Part shown: piece by piece, positions 10,121 through 21,464 of the stretch
Layout of the letters: the number at the start of each line of letters is the position of its first letter
How positions within the stretch are numbered: position 1 is the stretch's first letter
Source of the DNA: Bordetella genomosp. 5
Lineage (GTDB): Bacteria > Pseudomonadota > Gammaproteobacteria > Burkholderiales > Burkholderiaceae_B
DNA: 64,000 bases
Direction: 5' to 3'
NCBI RefSeq assembly: GCF_002261475.1
Contig: NZ_NEVN01000004.1
Span: 310,001 to 374,000, forward strand
Position numbers and translations under genes: made by a program
Notes under the pieces: generated by a model
Database searches by the model: none
Seen by the model: only the letters and a program-made list of their open reading frames with translations
Told to the model about the DNA's origin: nothing

Positions 10121-10497
10121 GGAGGCTGTGTCGAGATCGGTAGTCGTGGAGGGCGGGCCGGGTGCCCGGAGGCTGCTTGCAGAACCATTCTGGGGCCCAA
10201 ATTCGTGACAGGGCAAGCGCGGGGCCGCCCAAGGATGAAAAAGGGCAACCGATCGCGTGGGCCGGACGCCCCGGCGCGGGCCTGGTGGTGCGGGCGGGCG
10301 GTACGCAAATGCCCCGTTACATAGGTGTTTTTTCGCAACACTCGGCCATCCCTATGAATTACGCCCGGTTTTGCCTGGTGTCTGAAACATTTGGGGGCGG
10401 ACACCATCGATAGAATAAATTTTGTATTTTGTATAGAAAATGGCGGTGCAACGCTTGGCACCGACCGGATTTCATTTTTTTCCTCGAGGATGGATCG
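10121..10497 (+). other. Divergent intergenic region with AT-rich promoter stretch
   Basis: 377 bases between the lipoprotein gene and the autotransporter gene, with no coding frame I trust. The stretch 10408-10440 is strikingly AT-rich against its surroundings and holds several -10-like hexamers (TAGAAT at 10411, TATAGA at 10432) and a repeated TTTTGTA. A 6-bp hairpin, CGGTGC / GCACCG at 10444-10463, lies in the probable leader, followed by a run of seven T. Confidence 0.55.
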
Positions 10498-11493
10498 ATG
10501 GCAATGGCAAAGGCTCCCGCAAGACTCCCGCTGGCCGTAACGCTTTCCCTGGCAGCCGTGGCAACGAGCGCCTGGGTGGCGCCCGCGGCGCAGGCTCAGT
10601 TGGTCACGCCCGCTCAGGTTCGGGCCGAAATCAATCGACGCGGCGCGGAAGGGGTCGCCATGGGTCAGACCGGATCCTTGCTCTTGCTCGAGTCCGAGTT
10701 GGGCGTGGCGGGTCAGCGCCAGGGCGAGTTGCGCAACGGCGGCCGGGGCGGCCTGTGGGCACGTGGGGGCGGCAGCCGCTACAAGATCGACGGCGACGAT
10801 GCCGGCAAGTTCGACAATGACGTCGAAGTGGGCGCCATCGGCGGCGACTACGGCTGGGATCTCTCGACCGGCAAGCTGTTTCTCGGTGCGTACGTGGGGC
10901 TGGGGCATGCCGACCAGGACGACAACGACATCATGAAAGGCAAGAGCCGCAGCCGCTATCTCGGCACCTACCTGACGTACGTCGACAACGGCGGCTTCTA
11001 CGTCGATGCGGTCAGCAAGGTCGGTCGCATCAAGGACGAGGTCGAGTTCGATCTGCCGCTCAACCTCGGCACCTACAAAGATGACGTCAAGCACACCACG
11101 TACAGCGGCAGCGTCGAGTTGGGCTATCACTTGCAGCTCGAAGATCAATGGTTCGTCGAGCCGCAGTTGCAGGCGATCTACACGCGCAGCAGCCAGACCT
11201 CGGTGCAGGGCCGCGCAGGCGTGCGCGCCGGGCGCGACTTCCAGCTCAGTGGCGGCACCACGCTGCGGCCCTATGCCACCGCGTCGTACCTGCATCAGTT
11301 CTCCAACGATGACACGATCAAGTTCGGCAGCAGCACTTATGACGTGGAATTGCCCGGCGACCGCTGGCAGCTCGGCGGCGGCATGCAGGTGTCATCCGGC
11401 GCCCACCGTGGCTTCGCCGACCTGCGCTACGGCCGCGGCGATATCGTCAAACGTGAGCTGACCTTCAACGTCGGCTACAGCTACCGCTTCTAA
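10498..11493 (+). CDS. Autotransporter-type outer-membrane beta-barrel protein lacking a passenger
   Basis: A 331-residue secreted protein. The ATG at 10498 follows GAGG and opens a signal peptide ending near APAAQAQ (residue ~34). Only about 45 residues separate it from a complete autotransporter beta-domain of the pertactin class. Diagnostic segments are GGRGGLWARGGGSRYKIDG, FDNDVEVGAIGGDYGWDLS, YLGTYLTYVDNGGFYVDAV, LEDQWFVEPQLQAIY and the last strand LTFNVGYSYRF ending in phenylalanine, the Bam recognition signal. There is no passenger domain, pectin-lyase repeat or RGD motif. It could be a decayed autotransporter or a stand-alone porin-like barrel; the intact signal and terminal strand argue that it still folds. 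Confidence 0.82.
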   Translation: MAMAKAPARLPLAVTLSLAAVATSAWVAPAAQAQLVTPAQVRAEINRRGAEGVAMGQTGSLLLLESELGVAGQRQGELRNGGRGGLWARGGGSRYKIDGDDAGKFDNDVEVGAIGGDYGWDLSTGKLFLGAYVGLGHADQDDNDIMKGKSRSRYLGTYLTYVDNGGFYVDAVSKVGRIKDEVEFDLPLNLGTYKDDVKHTTYSGSVELGYHLQLEDQWFVEPQLQAIYTRSSQTSVQGRAGVRAGRDFQLSGGTTLRPYATASYLHQFSNDDTIKFGSSTYDVELPGDRWQLGGGMQVSSGAHRGFADLRYGRGDIVKRELTFNVGYSYRF

Positions 11494-11542
11494 GCACGGC
11501 GCTACCGCCTGGCGCGGTTCCTGCCGCGTCGCAACGCTCGCC

Positions 11543-11601
11543 AGCGCCCTCGGCCGCCGGGCGCTGCGACCGATCTCGCGCGCCCGCCCGCCGGGCGCGC
11601 G
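11543..11601 (+). repeat. Two consecutive GC-rich hairpins after the autotransporter gene
   Basis: Hairpin one is AGCGCCC / GGGCGCT (11543-11549 with 11559-11565). Hairpin two is CGCGCGCCCG / CGGGCGCGCG (11577-11586 with 11592-11601), a perfect 10-bp stem on a 5-base loop. Neither has a T run, so they may stabilise the mRNA end or assist factor-dependent termination. Confidence 0.5.
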
Positions 11602-11644
11602 GCGGCCTGCCGCAAGTCCTCTATAATGGCCGTCCGATCCCGCT

Positions 11645-11989
11645 ATGGTGCTGGCGCGGCGCGCGCGCCGGGTGGCCAGCCCCTTCTCTCCCGACCCTGA
11701 TCCCGTGGACTACGAGCTGCTCTATTGGGCCATGGCCTCGATGGTGGCACTGGCGTTGCTGAGCGGTTGGCTCAGTGGCCAGGCGCGTGCCCTGGGCAGT
11801 ACGCTGTCAGGCGTGCTGGCCTGGGCGGGGGTGGCGGCGGTGGTCGTATGGGTGCTGACGCGCGATGGCGCGTTCGCCGGGCAGGCGCCGTTGCTCGCTA
11901 TCGCGGCGGCACTGTTCTCGCTGGTAATTGGTGCTGCCTGTGCGTTGCTCGCACGGCGCATCCGGGCGCGGCGTATGCCGCGCTCATGA
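11645..11989 (+). CDS. Small predicted inner-membrane protein
   Basis: 114 residues with three hydrophobic segments: LLYWAMASMVALALLSGWL, TLSGVLAWAGVAAVVVWVL and LLAIAAALFSLVIGAACALL, ending in a basic tail (RRIRARRMPRS). A TATAAT hexamer at 11622-11627 gives a short leader to the ATG at 11645. An in-frame GTG at 11705 (VDYELLYW) is an alternative start that would remove a 20-residue basic stretch. I recognise no family. It is followed by another unknown gene in the same direction 39 bases later. Confidence 0.6.
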   Translation: MVLARRARRVASPFSPDPDPVDYELLYWAMASMVALALLSGWLSGQARALGSTLSGVLAWAGVAAVVVWVLTRDGAFAGQAPLLAIAAALFSLVIGAACALLARRIRARRMPRS

Positions 11990-12028
11990 ATTGACGCCGC
12001 TCTCGAGCGGCAACGTTAGGAATTTCAT

Positions 12029-12346
12029 ATGGAAATCAGCAGTCGCCAGGTTGGCGAGTTCGAAGGCGGCCTAAGCCTGGACACGACCATCGATGGCGCC
12101 GTGCTCGCCACGTACGTCGTGCTTGGCGCTCCCGATCTCGACGCCATCGCGGACTTCGTCCCGCCCGAGCGTGTGGGTGAGGGCGCGGCGATCCACGCAG
12201 CCTCGGTCGACAGCGTCGACGAAGCGCAGGCGCAGATCGACGAAGTGCTGGAAAACATCAACCCGGGCGACCTCGCCGTTTTCTTTTGCGCCGATGCGGA
12301 CAGCTTCGGCGCGGCGCTGGATCTGCTTGGCTTGCCGGTCGACTGA
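12029..12346 (+). CDS. Acidic hypothetical protein (105 aa)
   Basis: A soluble, strongly acidic 105-residue protein that begins MEISSRQVGEFEGGLSLDTT. It is rich in aspartate and glutamate (VDSVDEAQAQIDEVLENINP) and ends in DSFGAALDLLGLPVD. No signal peptide, membrane segment or known motif is visible. GC content and codon use match the neighbours. It lies directly before the long leader of the first cold-shock gene, but nothing shows a shared function. Confidence 0.6.
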   Translation: MEISSRQVGEFEGGLSLDTTIDGAVLATYVVLGAPDLDAIADFVPPERVGEGAAIHAASVDSVDEAQAQIDEVLENINPGDLAVFFCADADSFGAALDLLGLPVD

Positions 12347-12664
12347 CCGGACTCTTCAAAACGCTTATCACAGTTTAAATTCGCCCCATTTGATTATTAG
12401 TAAATGGGGCGCGTAGACGCGTCCGCGCAAATAATAAGCAAGCGGTTACCGCAGTTTCTATTTGTTGCACTATTGGTACGTAATTTTGAGGATTATGTTG
12501 ACTTGGGAGAGGAACCTGACGATAGTGGCGGTACACGAGGTCAAGTGTTGCGAAGTTTGTTCAGTGCCGTGCCTTATCCGGCGACCGTTATTGTTCTGCT
12601 GTCCTCTCCTTGATTGAATCGTGGTCCCGGGCTCTCTTGCCCATAAATCTCTAGGAAATACAGT
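12347..12664 (+). promoter_or_regulatory. Long AT-rich 5' leader of the first cold-shock gene
   Basis: 318 bases without a convincing gene, clearly richer in A and T than the flanks. Cold-shock mRNAs usually carry long structured leaders that switch fold at low temperature, and this one fits. It contains the perfect hairpin at 12382-12411, a small GCGTAGACGC dyad just after it, and a ribosome site CTAGGAAATACAGT before the ATG. A 69-residue frame at 12404-12613 has no ribosome site and atypical composition; I treat it as chance. Confidence 0.6.
12382..12411 (+). repeat. Perfect 10-bp inverted repeat in the csp leader
   Basis: CGCCCCATTT (12382-12391) and AAATGGGGCG (12402-12411) pair perfectly around the 10-base loop GATTATTAGT. 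No T run follows. It may be an operator or an RNA hairpin. Confidence 0.8.
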
Positions 12665-12868
12665 ATGGAAACCGGCGTCGTTAAGTGGTTCAACGCAGAA
12701 AAAGGCTATGGCTTCATCACCCCGGAAGCGGGTGGCAAGGACCTGTTCGCCCACTTCTCCGAAATTCAAGCCAACGGCTTCAAGTCCCTGGAAGAGAACC
12801 AGCGCGTCAGCTTCGTGACGGCGATGGGTCCCAAGGGTCCGCAAGCCACCAAGATTCAGGTCCTGTAA
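12665..12868 (+). CDS. Cold-shock protein (CspA family)
   Basis: A 67-residue single cold-shock domain that binds single-stranded RNA and acts as an RNA chaperone. RNP1 is KGYGFITP (residues 13-20) and RNP2 is DLFAHFSE; the N-terminal [11 protein letters not shown] is the family signature. The ending [13 protein letters not shown] is normal. It is transcribed from its own long leader and followed 21 bases later by a strong terminator, so it is monocistronic. A second, closely similar gene lies 1 kb downstream. Confidence 0.96.
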   Translation: METGVVKWFNAEKGYGFITPEAGGKDLFAHFSEIQANGFKSLEENQRVSFVTAMGPKGPQATKIQVL

Positions 12869-12889
12869 TTCACAGGTAACTGAACCGCG

Positions 12890-12913
12890 AAAAGCCCCGC
12901 AAGGGGCTTTTTT
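12890..12913 (+). terminator. Rho-independent terminator of the first csp gene
   Basis: AAAAGCCCC-GCA-AGGGGCTTTTTT hairpin with T tail, starting 21 bases after the stop. Confidence 0.92.
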
Positions 12914-12968
12914 CATTTCTGGGCGCCGTGCGCATGCCTGTGCCGCGCCCTCTGCGCCAGGACCCCAC

Positions 12969-13535
12969 ATGACCGAGCTTTCCTTCGATCCCCCGTCGGC
13001 TCTCACCCCCGAGGAGGTCGTGCGCTTCTGGCGTGCGGCGGGCCCGGCCAAGTGGTTCGCCCGCGACGAGGCGTTCGACCAGGATTTTCGTGCCCGCTTT
13101 CTGGGGGCGCACTTCGCCGCGGCCCGCGGCGAGCTGGCGGCATGGGAAGGCACGGTCGACGGCGTGCTGGCGCTGCTGATCCTGCTCGATCAGTTCCCCC
13201 GCAATGCGTTCCGGGGCACCGGTCACATGTTCGCCACGGACGGCCTCGCGCTGGCTATCGCGCGCCGCGCGATTCAGGCCGGAAACGACCGTAAGGTCGA
13301 TATTGAAATGCGGCACTTTATTTATTTGCCGTTTGAACATGCCGAGGATCTCGCGGCCCAAACTGAATCGGTGTCATTAATGTCGGACCTTGACGCCGAG
13401 ACATTGCGTTGGGCGATTATTCACCGCGATATTATTGTTCGCTTCGGCCGCTTCCCGCATCGTAACGCCAGCCTGGGGCGCGACAGCACCATCGAAGAGC
13501 AACGCTTCCTGGCCGAGGGCGGTTTCGCTGGCTGA
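12969..13535 (+). CDS. DUF924 family protein
   Basis: A 188-residue soluble protein of the DUF924 (TPR-like helical) family. Family features visible are VVRFWRAAGPAKWFARDEAFD, the LLILLDQFPRNAFRGT block near residues 74-89, MRHFIYLPFEHAEDL near 114-128 and RFGRFPHRNASLGRDSTIEE near the C-terminus. The biochemical role is unknown. It lies between two csp genes, each with its own terminator or leader, so it is probably transcribed alone. Bases 13300-13445 use AT-rich codons (runs such as ATTATTCACCGCGATATTATT), unlike the rest of the gene. Confidence 0.88.
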   Translation: MTELSFDPPSALTPEEVVRFWRAAGPAKWFARDEAFDQDFRARFLGAHFAAARGELAAWEGTVDGVLALLILLDQFPRNAFRGTGHMFATDGLALAIARRAIQAGNDRKVDIEMRHFIYLPFEHAEDLAAQTESVSLMSDLDAETLRWAIIHRDIIVRFGRFPHRNASLGRDSTIEEQRFLAEGGFAG

Positions 13536-13826
13536 GAACAGCCCCTGGCGCCGACAGTTCGCGATAGGGACAGCGCAGTGTGGCGCCGCCGCCACCCCCC
13601 GAAAGACAGGGGTCTCACGACATTGAAACAACATGTGTCCAATGTAGTGAATAACAAGTGGTTTCCTGAAAGTTTGACCGTTGTTCCGCCGCACACCTAA
13701 ACTGGGCTGGCGAGATCTTCAAGTCGTGTGGCGCCGGGCAGCTGGCCGGCAAGTATCGTTGTCACCGTGTTCCCTTGATCATCTGGCGCTCCGCGATTCG
13801 TCGCTTTTTAGGCTCAAGGACTCACC
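13536..13826 (+). promoter_or_regulatory. Leader region of the second cold-shock gene
   Basis: 291 bases with no credible reading frame. The middle (13616-13690) is AT-richer and contains an ACATTG / CAATGT pair (13620-13625 with 13640-13645). The end resembles a csp leader, with AAGGACTCACC before the ATG. Confidence 0.45.
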
Positions 13827-14033
13827 ATGGCAACCGGTATCGTTAAGTGGTTCAACGCAGAAAAAGGGTATGGCTTCATCATGCCCGATGACGGCAGCAA
13901 AGATCTCTTCGCCCATTACTCCGAGATCCGCAGCGAAGGCTACAAGTCGCTGCAGGAGAACCAGCGCGTGACCTTCGAGGTCGGTGAAGGCCCCAAGGGC
14001 CCGAGCGCCAAGAACATCAAGGTCGCGACCTGA
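13827..14033 (+). CDS. Cold-shock protein (CspA family), second copy
   Basis: A 68-residue cold-shock domain protein. RNP1 is KGYGFIMP and RNP2 is DLFAHYSE, and the start [13 protein letters not shown] is nearly identical to the first copy. It differs mainly in the second half ([20 protein letters not shown], then [16 protein letters not shown]). It has its own leader and a strong terminator. The two copies are likely paralogues with different temperature or growth-phase expression, as is common in this family. Confidence 0.96.
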   Translation: MATGIVKWFNAEKGYGFIMPDDGSKDLFAHYSEIRSEGYKSLQENQRVTFEVGEGPKGPSAKNIKVAT

Positions 14034-14065
14034 GCGATCTCAGGGCGAGGTTCCTTCGCCCCATG

Positions 14066-14095
14066 TAAAAAGCCCCTTGAAAAAGGGGCTTTTTG
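14066..14095 (+). terminator. Rho-independent terminator of the second csp gene
   Basis: AAAAAGCCCC-TTGAAA-AAGGGGCTTTTT hairpin with T tail, about 35 bases after the stop. Confidence 0.9.
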
Positions 14096-14156
14096 CTTTG
14101 GTGGCGAGGCGCATGCGGACGGGCGGGCAGCTCGTGCCCGCGCCGCGCGGGCCGCG

Positions 14157-14729
14157 TCAGGCGTGGGGCGCGCGATGCAGATGTGCGTTCGCGCCCGCGC
14201 CGTTGTTGGTCAGCTTGTCGACGTACGCGATACCGATCGCCGACAGAATGAAGACGACATGGATGATGGTCTGCCACATCACGCCGGTCTCGGTGAAGCG
14301 CGCGTTGGCGCCACCCAGGTTGCCGGCTTCGATGAAGGTGCGCAGCAGGTGGATCGACGAGATGCCGATGATGGCCATCGCAAGCTTCACTTTGAGGACG
14401 CTGGCATTCACGTGGCTGAGCCACTCGGGCTGGTCCGGGTGGCCTTCGAGGCGCAGTCGCGAAACGAAGGTTTCGTACCCGCCCACGATCACCATGACGA
14501 GCAGGTTCGAGATCATCACCACATCGATGAGGCCGAGCACGATCAGCATGATCTCCATCTCGCCGAAGCTGTTGGTGTGCGACACCAGATGCCACAGCTC
14601 TTTGAGGAACAGGAAGACGTAGACGCCCTGCGCCACGATGAGACCGAGGTAGAGCGGCAGCTGCAGCCAGCGTGAGCTGAAGATGAGGGCGGGCAGGAGG
14701 CCCAGGCGGGGTTGGCGGTGTTCGTTCAT
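14157..14729 (-). CDS. yqhA: UPF0114 (YqhA) family inner-membrane protein
   Basis: A 190-residue membrane protein of the YqhA/TIGR00645 family. Four hydrophobic segments are visible: [60 protein letters not shown] and [20 protein letters not shown]. The motif [12 protein letters not shown] between segments two and three is typical. Function is unknown in general. It converges with the second csp gene, and its promoter shares the 14730-14973 gap with tig. Confidence 0.9.
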   Translation of the reverse strand: MNEHRQPRLGLLPALIFSSRWLQLPLYLGLIVAQGVYVFLFLKELWHLVSHTNSFGEMEIMLIVLGLIDVVMISNLLVMVIVGGYETFVSRLRLEGHPDQPEWLSHVNASVLKVKLAMAIIGISSIHLLRTFIEAGNLGGANARFTETGVMWQTIIHVVFILSAIGIAYVDKLTNNGAGANAHLHRAPHA

Positions 14730-14973
14730 GAGGTAGGCGAGCTATAAGTTGAATTGTTATGGGTGTAGCGGTGTTCCAGGCGGGCGAAATTCTATCAACG
14801 CCAGACGACAACGGGGCTATCAGACCGTGACGATATGAGGCAGTTCCCCCAGGGCGCTTTTGGGGGCCGGGACAGGGCTTGCGGTGCTTCTGCAACTTTC
14901 CGGTAAAATGGCCCGTTTAGCTCGTTTCGTTCTCCATTTCTCCCTCGTTACCCCTCGGAAAATAGGTCTTTTA

Positions 14974-16284
14974 ATGCAGCCTGTGGTTGAAACCCTCTCC
15001 GGCCTCGAGCGCCGTATTGATCTGGCCGTCTCGGTCGCTGACGTCGAAAAGGAAGTCCAGGCGCAACTCAAGCGCGTGGCCCGCACCGCCAAGGTCCCCG
15101 GTTTCCGTCCCGGTAAGGCTCCGATGGCCATGATCGAGCGCACCCAAGGCCCCAGCATCCGCTACGACGTGATCAACAGCCAGGTCGGCCGTGCGTTCGA
15201 GCAGGCCGTCGAAGGCGCCAAGCTGCGCGTCGCCGGCATGCCGACCCTCGAGCCCAAGACCGAAGGCGTCGACGAAAGCACGCTGGCGTTCAGCGCCACC
15301 TTCGAGGTGTACCCCGAAGTGACCGTGCCCGATCTGTCGTCGCTCGCCGTGACCCGCTACGACACCGAAGTGTCGGACGCTGAAGTCGACAAGACGCTCG
15401 ACGTGCTGCGCAAGCAACGCGCCACTTTCGAAACCCGCGAAGACCGCGCCTCGCAAGACGGCGACCGCGTCGTCCTCGACTTCGCCGGCAAGATCGACGG
15501 CGTCGCCTTCGAAGGCGGCACCGCCGAAAACTTCCCGTTCGTTCTGGGCCAGGGCCGCATGCTGCCCGAGTTCGAAGAAGCGGCTCGTGGCCTGAAGGCT
15601 GGCGAGACCAAGGTCTTCCCGCTCAAGTTCCCCGACGACTACCAAGGCAAGGAAGTGGCCGGCAAGACCGCCGAGTTCACGATCACGATCAAGGAAGTTG
15701 CCGAGGGCGTGCTGCCCGAAGTCAACGCCGAGTTCGCCAAGTCGCTGGGCCAGGCCGATGCCGACGTCGAAAAGCTCAAGGCCGACATCCGCACCAACAT
15801 CGAACGTGAAGTCAAGGTTCGCTCGCAAGGCCGCACCAAGACCAGCGTGATGGATGCCCTGGTCGAAGCCGCCAAGTTCGACGTGCCCAAGGCGCTCGTG
15901 AGCAACGACGTGCAAGGCCGCATCGCCGAAGCCCGTGAGGAGCTGAAGCAGCGTGGCGTGCCCAACGCCGAAAGCGTTCCGATGCCCGAAGAAATCTTCG
16001 CCGGCGAGTCCGAGCGCCGCGTGCGCCTGGGCCTGCTCGTCTCCGAACTGGTCAAGCAGAACCAACTGCAGGCCAAGCCGGAGCAAGTGCGCGCCCGCAT
16101 CGAAGAGTTCGCCCAGAACTACGAGCAGCCCGCTCAGGTTGTCAGCTACTATCTGTCCGACCGCCAGCGCCGCGCCGAAATCGAAGCGATCGTGCTGGAG
16201 GACAACGTGGTGGCCTACGTGCTGGAAAAGGCCAAGGTTACCGACGAGAAGGTGGCCTTCGACCAGTTGATGGGGATGGCATAA
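14974..16284 (+). CDS. tig: Trigger factor, ribosome-bound chaperone and prolyl isomerase
   Basis: First chaperone met by nascent chains at the ribosome exit. The N-terminal ribosome-binding domain carries the signature GFRPGKAP (after AKVP) near residues 43-50. The FKBP-type isomerase domain follows ([21 protein letters not shown], then [19 protein letters not shown]), and the helical C-terminal domain ends GMA. Starting at [14 protein letters not shown] gives 436 residues, as expected; longer in-frame upstream codons do not match the family. TAAAAT at 14904-14909 may be the -10 box. clpP follows after only two bases. Confidence 0.97.
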   Translation: MQPVVETLSGLERRIDLAVSVADVEKEVQAQLKRVARTAKVPGFRPGKAPMAMIERTQGPSIRYDVINSQVGRAFEQAVEGAKLRVAGMPTLEPKTEGVDESTLAFSATFEVYPEVTVPDLSSLAVTRYDTEVSDAEVDKTLDVLRKQRATFETREDRASQDGDRVVLDFAGKIDGVAFEGGTAENFPFVLGQGRMLPEFEEAARGLKAGETKVFPLKFPDDYQGKEVAGKTAEFTITIKEVAEGVLPEVNAEFAKSLGQADADVEKLKADIRTNIEREVKVRSQGRTKTSVMDALVEAAKFDVPKALVSNDVQGRIAEAREELKQRGVPNAESVPMPEEIFAGESERRVRLGLLVSELVKQNQLQAKPEQVRARIEEFAQNYEQPAQVVSYYLSDRQRRAEIEAIVLEDNVVAYVLEKAKVTDEKVAFDQLMGMA

Positions 16285-16286
16285 AT

Positions 16287-16940
16287 ATGCAGCGTTTCAC
16301 CGATTTCTATGCAGCGATGAACGGCGGCTCGTCCGTCACGCCGACCGGCCTGGGCTACATCCCCATGGTGGTCGAGCAATCGGGCCGCGGCGAGCGGGCC
16401 TACGACATCTACTCGCGCCTGCTGCGCGAGCGGCTGATCTTCCTGGTGGGTCCGGTCAACGATGCGACCGCCAACCTCGTGGTCGCTCAGTTGCTGTTCC
16501 TGGAATCGGAGAATCCTGACAAGGACGTCTCGTTCTACATCAACTCGCCCGGCGGGTCGGTGTATGCCGGGATGGCCATCTACGACACCATGCAGTTCAT
16601 CAAGCCCGATGTGTCGACGTTGTGCACGGGCCTGGCGGCGAGCATGGGTGCGTTCCTGCTGGCAGCCGGGAAGAAGGGCAAGCGTTTCTCGCTCCCCAAT
16701 TCCCGCATCATGATTCACCAGCCGTCGGGCGGTGCCCAGGGTCAGGCCACGGATATTCAAATCCAGGCCCGCGAGATCCTGGACCTGCGCGAGCGGCTGA
16801 ATCGGATCCTGGCCGACAACACCGGCCAGCCTGTGGAACGCATCGCCGTAGACACCGAGCGTGACAACTTCATGTCGGCTGCAGATGCGGTATCGTATGG
16901 TCTGGTAGACAAGGTTCTGGCTTCCCGCGCTGACGTGTAA
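16287..16940 (+). CDS. clpP: ATP-dependent Clp protease proteolytic subunit
   Basis: Serine peptidase that forms the 14-subunit barrel used with ClpX or ClpA. The catalytic triad is visible: S119 in [10 protein letters not shown]144 in IMIHQPSGG and D193 in TERDNFM. The oxyanion/handle region [10 protein letters not shown] at 87-96 is intact. Length 217 residues with a short N-terminal propeptide-like segment. It starts two bases after the tig stop and precedes clpX by 113 bases, the standard proteobacterial order. Confidence 0.97.
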   Translation: MQRFTDFYAAMNGGSSVTPTGLGYIPMVVEQSGRGERAYDIYSRLLRERLIFLVGPVNDATANLVVAQLLFLESENPDKDVSFYINSPGGSVYAGMAIYDTMQFIKPDVSTLCTGLAASMGAFLLAAGKKGKRFSLPNSRIMIHQPSGGAQGQATDIQIQAREILDLRERLNRILADNTGQPVERIAVDTERDNFMSAADAVSYGLVDKVLASRADV

Positions 16941-17004
16941 TCACGCCATCGCAGGGCCGCCCGGGCCCCTGTACTGCCGCCAGATTCGATAAGCGTTGAA
17001 TGTG

Positions 17005-17028
17005 CACCCGCCGCCTTCGCGGCGGGTG
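17005..17028 (+). repeat. GC-rich hairpin between clpP and clpX
   Basis: CACCCGCCGC (17005-17014) pairs perfectly with GCGGCGGGTG (17019-17028) around the loop CTTC. There is no T run, so it is probably not a simple terminator; it could be an RNA-processing or stability element separating clpP from clpX expression. Confidence 0.65.
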
Positions 17029-17053
17029 TCCTCACCAGAGATACGAAACACTT

Positions 17054-18355
<1,302 letters not shown>

Positions 18356-18380
18356 TCGCCGCGCGTTGCCGGCAAGACCG

Positions 18381-18406
18381 AAAACCCGTCCTCGTGACGG
18401 GTTTTC
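18381..18406 (+). terminator. Rho-independent terminator after clpX
   Basis: AAAACCCGTC / GACGGGTTTT, a perfect 10-bp stem on a 5-base loop ending in TTTTC, 25 bases after the clpX stop. Confidence 0.9.
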
Positions 18407-18556
18407 TCATTGCGGCACCGGCAAGCGCGAGTTGCGCAACCGTAACCGAGTAGGGGCCGATGCAACGCGCAATGACAGGTGCTGTCGATGCGCGGCGCGC
18501 AAGTCCGGTGTGCCGCAGGCTCGCGCGCCTCATGCGGCGGATACGCAAGGAAAGAT

Positions 18557-18586
18557 AAAAAAACCGTTCATTAACGGCTTTTTTGG
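18557..18586 (+). terminator. Second A/T-flanked hairpin between clpX and lon
   Basis: CCGTT-CATT-AACGG stem flanked by seven A on the left and CTTTTTT on the right; it could terminate in either direction. It insulates lon's own promoter from clpX read-through. Confidence 0.7.
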
Positions 18587-18614
18587 GAATCGGAAAGGGT
18601 CTTGCCGCCTGCCA

Positions 18615-18642
18615 CTTGAATTTTCGGCTATTGTTCCCATAT
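18615..18642 (+). promoter_or_regulatory. Heat-shock (sigma-32/RpoH) promoter of lon
   Basis: A CTTGAAT -35 element at 18615-18621 and a TCCCATAT -10 element at 18635-18642 are separated by 13 bases. This is a near-perfect match to the RpoH consensus (CTTGAAA, 13-14 bases, CCCCATNT). It lies 69 bases before the lon start. Lon is a classical heat-shock protein. Confidence 0.85.
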
Positions 18643-18710
18643 CGGACGTAATCGACGTGAAAAGCCCCGGGCTTTCTGTCCCCCAAACGTCGCACACGAG
18701 GAACCTATCT

Positions 18711-21149
<2,439 letters not shown>

Positions 21150-21198
21150 CGCAGGCTCGGCTTGCCTCGCGGGATCGGAGGCAGCAGAACTGAAGAGA

Positions 21199-21227
21199 AG
21201 CCCGGACCAACGGTCCGGGCTTTTTTT
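21199..21227 (+). terminator. Rho-independent terminator after lon
   Basis: AAGCCCGGACC / GGTCCGGGCTT, an 11-bp stem on a 2-base gap, followed by TTTTT; about 50 bases after the lon stop. Confidence 0.93.
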
Positions 21228-21352
21228 GCGGTGTTCGTCGCGGGCTCGCGTCTGCAACCGAGAGGATGTGGCGCCGCGGCGCGGTCCGGAAGTCCCCGCA
21301 TGATTACGTTGCGGCGCAGCAGCCTGGCGCTGCCGCGGCCCACCCTCGTCCA

Positions 21353-21375
21353 AATGGAATAGCGGCGTTTCCATT
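21353..21375 (+). promoter_or_regulatory. Inverted repeat upstream of the Bug receptor gene
   Basis: AATGGAA and TTCCATT (21353-21359 with 21369-21375) form a 7-bp dyad spaced by 9 bases, 90 bases before the receptor ATG. It is a candidate operator; no regulator gene is adjacent. Nothing else stands out in the 315-base gap after lon. Confidence 0.4.
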
Positions 21376-21464
21376 AATTCAAGCAGGGCAGCCAGCCGTC
21401 TCTCTAGTATGGGTCCAGGTCGCCGCACAGACGGACGACCAAAGACCAATAAAGGGAGACAAGC

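Noticed and set aside
12404-12613. A 69-residue plus-strand frame in the first cold-shock leader
   Set aside because: No ribosome site, atypical composition and position inside an expected regulatory leader; more likely chance.
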